Shown here: in pieces, positions 55,897 to 62,967 of the stretch
Layout: each line of letters begins with the position of its first letter
Position numbering within the stretch: the first letter of the stretch is position 1
Assembly: GCF_015207395.1 (NCBI RefSeq)
Contig: NZ_JADEWX010000016.1
Span: forward strand, 1 to 64,000
DNA: 64,000 nucleotides
Direction of reading: 5' to 3'
DNA from: Nodosilinea sp. LEGE 07088
GTDB taxonomy: Bacteria; Cyanobacteriota; Cyanobacteriia; Phormidesmidales; Phormidesmidaceae
Made by a program: the position numbers and the translations under genes
The notes under the pieces: generated by a model
Database searches by the model: none
Told to the model about the DNA's origin: nothing
Seen by the model: the letters and a program-made list of their open reading frames with translations, nothing else

Positions 55897-56694
55897 ATGA
55901 AATTGCCAAAAATTGATGTTATAGGTGTGCCAGTCACAGCACTCCTACTCGAGGATCAAATAGCAACAATGATTGCTTGGGCCAAGGAGCGCTCTAGTAG
56001 GGTTGTCTGTGTTGCCAATGTCCATATGTTGATGGAAGCTTATTGGGATGACAGCTTCCATAGCATTTTAAGAGAAGCAGATATAGTAGCTCCTGATGGT
56101 ATGCCTCTGGTATGGGTCATGAGATTGGTGGGGCGAAGATACCAAGATCGAACAGCGGGGATGGATATTTTTCTTGCGGCTTGCGGTAAAGCAGTCAAAG
56201 AGAATGTCGGCATTTATCTCTTAGGCTGTACAGAAGAAGTACTCGAGAGTATGCGATATAGGTTACAAGAAGACTTTCCAGGGCTGAAATTAGCTGGTGC
56301 CGAGTCACTTCCTTTTCGACCTCTAACAGAAGGTGAAGATGCTGAGTTAATTGAGCGAGTAAATGCTAGTCAGGCCGGTCTTACCTTTATCGCTTTGGGT
56401 TGTCCAAAGCAGGAGATTTGGATGGCCTCTCACAAAAATAAAATCCAGTCTGTCATGTTAGGCGTTGGCGGTGTATTTCCTGTTTATGCAGGAACTCAAA
56501 AGCGTGCACCACTATGGGTTCGAGAAAGTGGATTGGAATGGCTTTACCGTTTGGTTCAAGAACCTCGCCGTCTTTGGAGCCGATACCAAAAAACCATTCC
56601 ACCTTTTATTTGGCTAGCCATTTGGCAATTGCTAAGAAGACCTAGTCCCCAGCGCTCGCATAACTCTTGGCGATCATTTTGGCACAAAGTCTGA
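55897..56694 (+). CDS. WecG/TagA/CpsF family glycosyltransferase
   Basis: 265 residues from the ATG at 55897 (MKLPKIDVIGVPVTALLLEDQI). The motifs VVCVANVHMLMEAYWDD, ADIVAPDGMPLVW, GVGGVFPVYAGTQKRAP and the end WLYRLVQEPRRLWSRY are those of the WecG/TagA family. Its members add ManNAc or ManNAcA to a polyprenyl-linked GlcNAc early in surface-glycan synthesis. The Asp in APDGMP is the family's catalytic residue. It is the first gene of the accessory block. Confidence 0.92.
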   Translation: MKLPKIDVIGVPVTALLLEDQIATMIAWAKERSSRVVCVANVHMLMEAYWDDSFHSILREADIVAPDGMPLVWVMRLVGRRYQDRTAGMDIFLAACGKAVKENVGIYLLGCTEEVLESMRYRLQEDFPGLKLAGAESLPFRPLTEGEDAELIERVNASQAGLTFIALGCPKQEIWMASHKNKIQSVMLGVGGVFPVYAGTQKRAPLWVRESGLEWLYRLVQEPRRLWSRYQKTIPPFIWLAIWQLLRRPSPQRSHNSWRSFWHKV

Positions 56695-56767
56695 GCATTA
56701 TGTTGATAATTGATCGCTCTAAAAAATGCCTTAGACCCACAATTTAGAACCTATGGTACTCCTAAAA

Positions 56768-56983
56768 AGGTAAGGATGGTTATGATCCTCTTTCTGAAAG
56801 GGTTTCGATCAATGAAGCTAGCTTCTGAGTGCCGAAGTATCCTGGTTATTCACAGGATTTCAACCCACAATCCACGGGAGAATCAGTGTTCCAGCCCTCA
56901 ACGAGCATATATACTTAGCGCCTTCGAGAAGGATGTAAAACTTGATATCCCTTGCTGCATATAGGATTCAGCCATCCTTACCT
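56768..56983. repeat. 216-bp segment bounded by exact 12-bp inverted repeats
   Basis: AGGTAAGGATGG at 56768-56779 is mirrored exactly by CCATCCTTACCT at 56972-56983. Only a short open frame without protein-like character lies inside. It sits in the 400-bp gap between the glycosyltransferase and UbiA-family genes and could be a small non-autonomous element. Confidence 0.4.
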
Positions 56984-57093
56984 ATGGGGCACTACCGAAC
57001 CTATTTTTTGGTGTTGAATAACAGCAAAAACTGAGGAGGAAACGATAAATTAGGATACGGATAAATTGTTATTTAGAGTTTACTGAGTAGACA

Positions 57094-58104
57094 ATGATAC
57101 CATCTCACAGGCGACGACGAAGAATTGATGTTTCAAATGCAGCCCGTCCCTCTGTAGCACCTTCTGAACATCAATCCGAACTTTTATTAGTATCTTACAT
57201 AAGGGCATTGCGACCTAGGCAGTGGACGAAAAATTTAATCGTGTTTGCTGCCCCACTATTTGCATTTAATATTACAGTTACATCTTTACTCAATGGTTTC
57301 CTAGCATTTGCTTTATTTTGCTGTGCTTCTAGCAGCTTTTACCTGATCAACGACCTTATTGATGTAGAATCTGATCGTCGCCATCCGATCAAATGTAAGC
57401 GACCTATCGCTTCGGGAGCAGTGAGTGTTGCTGCCGCCATAGCTCTTGCAGCAACTTTACTCGGATTTGCCCTTTTGGCTGGTTGGTGGAAGGCCTATGG
57501 GTTAGGTGCTGCGATCCTAGGATATGCCCTCCTTCAAGTCGCTTATAATATCAAACTTAAGCACAAAGTCATAGTAGATGTTGTAGCTATTGCCGCCGGC
57601 TTTATATTTAGAGCACTAGGAGGTGCTGCAGCAACAGGCATCACTCTATCTCATTGGTTTTTGTTGTGCACCGCTATGCTCGCACTATTTTTGGGTATTG
57701 AAAAGCGTAAAGCTGAGCTAAGACTTTCAGAGATTAGTGGGAAAAAATCAAGAAAGGTTTTAGATCGCTATTCACTTCCGTTGCTAAGCAGAATGGAGAG
57801 CGTAGTAACTAATGGAACCATCATAACGTATGCTCTCTGGAGTTCTGGACCCGCAGTTAATGGGGCTTCTACACCATGGATGATGTTGACTATTCCATTT
57901 GTCTTATACGGTGTATTTAGGTACCAACTACTAAGCGATCCTGAAGAGATAAGCCGCAAGAACACTGGATTAGAAGCGGGAGGCGAAACCGAACGCCCCG
58001 AAGAAATTCTTTTGGGAGATAAACCTTTACTATTTTCAGTCTTGAGCTGGATAAGCGTCATTTTCATAATCCTGTCACTGGAGAGTAGAGGAATTATCCA
58101 GTAG
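57094..58104 (+). CDS. Decaprenyl-phosphate phosphoribosyltransferase-like (UbiA family)
   Basis: This 336-residue protein has several membrane helices and the UbiA prenyltransferase motifs NDLIDVESDRRHPIKCKRPIASG (Asp-rich, Mg2+ binding) and KRKAELRLSE near residue 205. ALRPRQWTKNLIVFAAPLFAFN is characteristic of DPPR synthase (Rv3806c type), which joins phosphoribosyl pyrophosphate to a polyprenyl phosphate. It is the first of three adjacent genes, with a 54-bp gap to the HAD gene. Confidence 0.87.
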   Translation: MIPSHRRRRRIDVSNAARPSVAPSEHQSELLLVSYIRALRPRQWTKNLIVFAAPLFAFNITVTSLLNGFLAFALFCCASSSFYLINDLIDVESDRRHPIKCKRPIASGAVSVAAAIALAATLLGFALLAGWWKAYGLGAAILGYALLQVAYNIKLKHKVIVDVVAIAAGFIFRALGGAAATGITLSHWFLLCTAMLALFLGIEKRKAELRLSEISGKKSRKVLDRYSLPLLSRMESVVTNGTIITYALWSSGPAVNGASTPWMMLTIPFVLYGVFRYQLLSDPEEISRKNTGLEAGGETERPEEILLGDKPLLFSVLSWISVIFIILSLESRGIIQ

Positions 58105-58158
58105 GAAACTCAATCTAAGAAACTAGCAAAAGCTAAAACTTTGTGTTTTTTTGCTCTA

Positions 58159-58761
58159 ATGGATAGAATTAAACGCTTTAGAAAATCAACCAAAGCTAGT
58201 AATAACCCTATTTTTTTTGAAAAACGGGCCGTTAGAAAGACGAACTCTGGTTTACCAAGGCAAATCCCAAGGCTGGCTTTAATCAGCATTGAAGAATTAT
58301 TGAAATCAAAGATCCAAGGTGTAATAATTGATCTAGATAATACAATCATATCTGAAGACGACCTTTATCTCTCTCCAGATGTAGAATATTGGATTGAGAA
58401 AGCCAAAGCCTTAGGCATCAGGTTTTATATTTTGTCAAATGGCAAACGCAAGTATCGAGTCCAGTATTGGTCAGAATACTTAAATATACCAGCTATAAGC
58501 CCTGCTAGAAAGCCTTTCCCCAAGGCATTTCGCTTCGCATTAGATAACATGAGACTTAGCCCAGATCAGGTTGTGGTGGTTGGAGATAGCCGCCATACCG
58601 ATATCTTAGGTGCCTGGATATTAGGCTGCCCTAGTATTCAAGTAGCATCTTTACCTCATCCACCTCGTTGGTGGGAAAAACTCTTAGGGAAGTATCTTCA
58701 GACACCCTATCCTAAAGATATGCTCCTTTGGGATTTTCTTCCTCCAAAAAGTTATAAATGA
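58159..58761 (+). CDS. YqeG-type HAD-IIIA phosphatase
   Basis: About 200 residues from the ATG at 58159. The HAD motifs are VIIDLDNTII (Asp nucleophile and acid), FYILSNGKR, KPFPKAFRFAL and VVVGDSRHTDILGA. The family includes YqeG and the phosphatidylglycerophosphatase GEP4, which remove a phosphate from lipid-linked molecules. The stop overlaps the next gene's start by 4 bp (ATGA). The position after a DPPR synthase-like gene suggests removal of the 5-phosphate from polyprenyl-phosphoribose. Confidence 0.85.
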   Translation: MDRIKRFRKSTKASNNPIFFEKRAVRKTNSGLPRQIPRLALISIEELLKSKIQGVIIDLDNTIISEDDLYLSPDVEYWIEKAKALGIRFYILSNGKRKYRVQYWSEYLNIPAISPARKPFPKAFRFALDNMRLSPDQVVVVGDSRHTDILGAWILGCPSIQVASLPHPPRWWEKLLGKYLQTPYPKDMLLWDFLPPKSYK

Positions 58762-59096
58762 GTCCAATCTCTATGTCTATATTACTTATCTTGATCTCTG
58801 TAGGATTTAACACACTTGCTCAAGCCCTTCTTAAGCTGGGTTCTGGCCAAAGTCTGTTCAACCTTTACTTGTTAGGAGGTGTATTTGTTTACGGCATAAG
58901 CACTATATTCTATATTTTGGTTTTAGGGAAGTTTAACTTGTCAACCGCGTATCCCGTTGTTATTGGTCTAACAATGATATCAACAACTATGGCTGGTGTA
59001 TACTTTCTGGGCGAAAGAATGGCTTTCAGCCAGTGGATCGGTATTGGCCTCATGTTAAGCGGCATCTCAGCAATTGCTTTTGCAAAGCCTAGCTAA
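58758..59096 (+). CDS. SMR/EamA-type small membrane transporter
   Basis: This 112-residue protein has four membrane helices and the SMR phrases LNLSTAYPVVIGLTMISTTM-like (here FNLSTAYPVVIGLTMISTTM) and GVYFLGERMAFSQWIGIGLM. It lacks the Glu14 of drug exporters such as EmrE. ArnE/ArnF proteins, which flip polyprenyl-linked aminoarabinose, share this size and fold. The 4-bp overlap with the HAD gene points to coupled translation in one lipid-linked sugar pathway. Confidence 0.85.
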   Translation: MSPISMSILLILISVGFNTLAQALLKLGSGQSLFNLYLLGGVFVYGISTIFYILVLGKFNLSTAYPVVIGLTMISTTMAGVYFLGERMAFSQWIGIGLMLSGISAIAFAKPS

Positions 59097-59210
59097 ATGG
59101 ATTTTAGAGCGAAGACAATATCTAAAGTACGCCGATTCAAATCTGAAGTGCATCAACTATCGCGGACCGATTTCTATGAGATATTGTCAAATCTGGTGTA
59201 TGGCTAGAAG

Positions 59211-60125
59211 CTAGGCGGCATCCTGCATCTGGGTCAAATCAGGGCTGTCATCTATCCAGTATCCATCTTTGAACGGAACTCCTTCAATTACGTCGGCGAG
59301 GTATTTAAAGCCTCGAATCCTGAGCCAGCTCTTCTGAGCACTCTCGACCAATTTGAACACCAGTGCCAGGATGGTGTCTTTGGAAACGCAGCCTCTGGTT
59401 GTCAGTTCTGAGGTGCACCGTAGCAAAGGTCGATGCAATGGGGTTGGTGGTGCGAATATGCGCCCAATGCTCAGCGGGGAAGTCGAAGAAGGTCAGCAAG
59501 ACATCCCGGTCTTTAACGAGACAGGTGACGGCTTCTGGATACTTCGCCTGGTGGGTCTTGCTAAAGCGGTCGAAGGCCTTATTCGCCTCTGTTTTAGACT
59601 CAGCTCGGTAAATCTCCCAAATCGCTCGTTTTGCCTCTGATTGCTGATGCTTCGGTAATTTGTTGAGGTCTTGTGAACCCAGCAGCGCTGTTTCTTGGTG
59701 GTGGAAAACACCTGAGGCAGCGCTTTCCAGAAGCCTAAGCCCCCATCGCCAATGGCCAGTTGAGGCGCTTGGGTTAGCCCTGGGTCGTTGAGCCGTAGCC
59801 GCAGTGATTTCCAACTCAATTCAGACTCCCGATAGCTCGCCTCCAAGCCCAGGAGTTCTTTATGACCTTTATCGGTGACACCAATGATCACCAGAATGCA
59901 TTGCCGTTCATCGGCGCGGATATTGAAGTAAATCCCATCGACCCAGATATAAACATAGTGCTGTTGCCGTAACGACCGCTGCTGCCACATCTGGTGCTCA
60001 GCGCTCCACTTGGCTTTCAGCCGACTAATGGTCGCCGGAGAGAGCTCTTTCGCCTCTACTCCCAACAGCGACGACAGCGCTTCACTAAAGTCCCCGCTAG
60101 GGAAACACTGGGTTGCCCGGACTAT
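59211..60125 (-). pseudogene. IS256-family transposase remnant
   Basis: The coding parts lie in different frames on the minus strand. The first part (60125-59690) includes FPSGDFSEALSSLLG, YVYIWVDGIYFNIR and WVHKT. The second (59690-59430) runs through KHQQSEAKRAIWEIYRAES and IASTFATVHLRTD, and the third (59420-59260) includes TRGCVSKDTILALVFKLVES. At least two frameshifts are needed to join them. The N-terminal quarter is absent. The first Asp of the DDE triad is kept in WVDG. The element is not functional. Confidence 0.85.
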
Positions 60126-60303
60126 ACCCGGTGACTATAGCCCCTACGTGACTGCAATGTGTTAGAGGTATGGCGATCCTCTTTTTAGCAAGCGCTCTGT
60201 CGCCGTATCGAGGCTGGTCAGGTGCAGCTTTGATCTAGACGAAGCATAGGCACGATCGCTTGACGGCACCTTTCCTCACTCAAAAAAACGGATCTGAGCA
60301 TCG

Positions 60304-61207
60304 TCATGCTCGCTGGGGTAACAACTCAGGCACCTGGATATGGTCAGTTGGTTTCGCGTACACGCGATCAATCATTTGAGCTGAGTCACCAACCCATTTG
60401 GCGATCTGAATGCTGGGAATATCGGCTTCCCGGCACAGGCTACAGAACGTATGCCTTGTCTGGTAAGGATTTCGATATTCAATATCGGGCAGGGAAGCAA
60501 GAACAGACTGCCAGCCTCTGGTGGTGAAGTTTCCCCAATCGATATACTTTCCCTTTGGGCCGGGGAAGACCAGATCCTTTGGTTTGGCCCCTTCGGGCCT
60601 GTTGGCGTCGAGAAGCTCCTGAAGCTGGGCGTTGACCGGAAATTTGCGGGCCTTCTGAGTCTTGAGTTCATCCTTCAAGACAAGGCCTCTACCGTCATAG
60701 ATAAGTGCTTGCTCAAAGGTGATGATTGATTTACCAATATGCTTCCAGTAGAGGGCAAGCGCTTCAGACAGGCGACACCCGGTGAAAAATAGGAACTTGA
60801 TCAACGGAGCATAGTAATAGTAGTCAGGGTTTGTCTCAAAAGCAGCAATGATGCGGTTACGTTCCTCCCGAGTGAAAGGATTGATATCCTCTTCTTCGGT
60901 GCCAGCTTTCTTGAGTTTGACCTGGGCCTGCATTCCATCAAAGGGATCAGCCAAGTCCAAGAGCCCTGCTTTTTTGGCCCATCGGCAGCACGATGACAGG
61001 TGCATCATGAGTCGCTTTGTGGAGTCGGCAGGTACATGCCCATTCATCCAGGCGAAGATGAGCTGCGCCTCTTCGGGGTGCTTATGAAGGCATCGAGACA
61101 TAGTGCCGCTTGGCACCGAAGCGGAATCGGAGCTGTAGACGGTTGTTGGAACTGATAACTTGAACGGAACCCTTGGAAGCCCTACCAGTGGAGGTACTGG
61201 AGTGCAT
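60304..61207 (-). pseudogene. Tyrosine recombinase (integrase), frameshifted
   Basis: The catalytic part is a 306-residue frame (61224-60304) with the core-binding region HVPADSTKRLMMHLSSCCRW, Arg in TGCRLSEALALY, RHTF in NPYQTRHTFCSL and the Tyr in MIDRVYAKP. The N-terminal arm-binding domain is not in that frame: ATG at 61207 opens a 41-codon frame (MHSSTSTGRASKGSVQVISS, then NNRLQLRFRFGAKRHYVSMPS) that stops at 61082. A frameshift, probably with loss of a linker, separates the two. It starts 168 bp from a partial tRNA-Thr gene. Confidence 0.85.
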
Positions 61208-61333
61208 GGGAGACACCTCGCCAAAACAGCGGTTGTCTTACACCCGATTTACACCCAAACTTAGCTAACCGTGCCCGATCTTTACATGTTTTTAGTACGA
61301 ATGTTTCGATTTGAGGGAGCGGCAAGAAAAAAC

Positions 61334-61367
61334 AAAACCCCTAAAACTGCTTGGTTTCAGGGGTTTT
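61334..61367 (-). terminator. Rho-independent terminator beyond the tRNA-Thr fragment
   Basis: AAAACCCCT pairs with AGGGGTTTT, with an inner AAAC/GTTT stem. On the minus strand it is followed by GTTTTTTC. It lies directly downstream of the tRNA-Thr 3' end. Confidence 0.85.
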
Positions 61368-61374
61368 GGGGGCA

Positions 61375-61422
61375 AGCTGGTGACAAGACTCGAACTTGCG
61401 ACCGGCTGATTACAAATCAGCC
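61375..61422 (-). other. 3' half of tRNA-Thr(TGT), probable attachment site
   Basis: Read on the minus strand, GGCTGATTTGTAATCAGCC is a complete anticodon arm with anticodon TGT, and GGTCGCAAGTTCGAGTCTTG followed by TCACCAGCT is the variable loop, T arm and acceptor 3' strand of tRNA-Thr. The D arm and 5' acceptor strand are missing; sequence beyond 61423 does not resemble a tRNA. No other copy is in the window. Such a 3' half is what integrases leave at one end of an element. Confidence 0.85.
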
Positions 61423-61587
61423 AACACTCCTTGCTGTACAAGGGTTACAGGTTTTTCAAAACTTGCGATACCCAATTGATACCCAAAACTGGCCAATAGG
61501 GGCGATCGCTGCTCCGGCAAATTTTGGAGCCGCAGATAAATTCCACTCTCGTAAGCCTCTGTCTACCGGCGATCAAGATGTGACAAC

Positions 61588-62025
61588 CTAAAGCCCAGGC
61601 TGTCTGACAATCTTCAAGAGTTGGGTGCGGTTCCGCCAGAGCAGAATCTTTCCATCTTTGTAGACTTTGGCGATGAATGGGGCTGGGTTGCTCTGGGCAA
61701 ACTTCTCTAGCTTTTCCCTGGTGGCTACAAACACGTTAGCCATCTGTTCGCGAGTGAGGTTGCCCGAGGCCAAAATGAAGACCCTGGCTCCAGATCTGGC
61801 AATGGCTGCAACCTCGTTCGGCCTACGCCCGATCGCCTCGTCTTTGGTCAACACTATCCAGCCCCGCTCGCTGACCGCTGGTAGCCAGTCCACGTCGGCG
61901 GTTTCTGGCGGAAAGTGGTCAAGATGAGTCTCGACGGTGGCCCCCGCCAACCTCAAGGCGTCTGGTACAGATCGCTGACTGATCGACCAATCAATAAAGA
62001 AAACGACGTCGCCCTGCTTGCTCAC
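61588..62025 (-). CDS. DUF5615 PIN-like protein, probable toxin
   Basis: A 145-residue PIN-fold protein. Acidic residues suitable for metal binding occur in FFIDWSISQRSV, ADVDWLPAVSERGWIVLTKDEAIGRRPNEV and later strands. DUF5615 proteins are regarded as VapC45-like RNase toxins. Its start overlaps the stop of the DUF433 gene by 4 bp, the usual antitoxin-then-toxin order. The C-terminal LLWRNRTQLLKIV is specific to this subgroup. Confidence 0.82.
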   Translation of the reverse strand: MSKQGDVVFFIDWSISQRSVPDALRLAGATVETHLDHFPPETADVDWLPAVSERGWIVLTKDEAIGRRPNEVAAIARSGARVFILASGNLTREQMANVFVATREKLEKFAQSNPAPFIAKVYKDGKILLWRNRTQLLKIVRQPGL

Positions 62026-62738
62026 GCTGCTAACAGAAGGGACTCAAAACGAATAGCTTCCTTGACCTGGCTGGGAGTGCAGTCAAACTCGTAAGCAATG
62101 GCTTCAATCGTATCGCCAGCATTATAGAGATCGACGATCGCCCCTGTGGGCACCCCTTTTCCCGCCACCACTGGTCTGCCAAAGCGGATAGACGGATCTA
62201 GAAAAATGATTTTGTCGCTCTGGGGATCGGTAACCAAGTCAGTAATCGGAAAAAAGCGGCTGGCAATACCCTTAGCATTCCACTCAACGCGGGTCAGCAG
62301 GTGCTTGAGAGTCTCGCGCATAGCGAACTGCCCCCCTCGGGAGACATTGACCAAGGCTTTGGTTTGATCTTCGGTAATTTGGTCTACGAATAGGTCAACA
62401 CCGTCAGTTTGGAACCGCTTCATAACCAGGGGATGAGCGGTGTCAAACTGCTGCCCCATGTAATCGAGAGCCTGACGTACTTTCTCTAGCTTGACCTGGT
62501 GAGTTTCGCGGATGATGCGGAGCACGTGGGCTTCGACCAGGTTGGTGAAGGAGAGCTGCGACAAGCTCGGATCGGGACGCTCAATTAGCGGCTCTGAGGT
62601 TTGTTTACCGCCTTTAGTATCGTAGGTGCGCCCCTTAAGCCACGATCGCAGCGTTGGCGTAGGGATGCGCAGGTACCGGGCGGCATCAGTGACTGGATAC
62701 GCCGGGGTATTGTAGATATCGTCATTCCATCGAGGCAT
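62022..62738 (-). CDS. DUF433 protein with N-terminal HTH, probable antitoxin
   Basis: This 238-residue protein combines a MerR-like helix-turn-helix (about residues 12-40, YPVTDAARYLRIPTPTLRSWLKGRTY), a middle helical domain and a C-terminal DUF433 (about 170-235, FLDPSIRFGRPVVAGKGVPTGAIVDLYNAGD and VKEAIRFE). DUF433 proteins pair with DUF5615 PIN-like proteins as toxin-antitoxin systems. The HTH suggests autoregulation. It is longer than the usual 75-100-residue DUF433 antitoxins. Confidence 0.82.
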   Translation of the reverse strand: MPRWNDDIYNTPAYPVTDAARYLRIPTPTLRSWLKGRTYDTKGGKQTSEPLIERPDPSLSQLSFTNLVEAHVLRIIRETHQVKLEKVRQALDYMGQQFDTAHPLVMKRFQTDGVDLFVDQITEDQTKALVNVSRGGQFAMRETLKHLLTRVEWNAKGIASRFFPITDLVTDPQSDKIIFLDPSIRFGRPVVAGKGVPTGAIVDLYNAGDTIEAIAYEFDCTPSQVKEAIRFESLLLAA

Positions 62739-62967
62739 CGTGCGTGTTTGCTATCCCTGGCTATGACAGAACCTTACTGCATTTTGTCAAATCTCTTTCC
62801 TCTAGTCTGTACGGCTTCCCATTCAATTAGTTAATCAGGAGCGCAACGAAGCCAAATCCAGAAATCACCAGAGAAGACAAGACAGACTGAAAAAGTTGGA
62901 TATGGGGCGTTACACATGCCTGATGAAATAGCTTACTTTGCCAATGCCCTTATCATTTCAGCTGTTC

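Noticed and set aside
56710-56964. 84-residue open frame in the glycan cluster
   Set aside because: Its composition is not protein-like, no ribosome binding site is seen, and it overlaps the inverted-repeat segment.
61271-61591. 106-residue open frame across the tRNA-Thr fragment
   Set aside because: It reads through a terminator hairpin and the tRNA fragment; its sequence is not protein-like.
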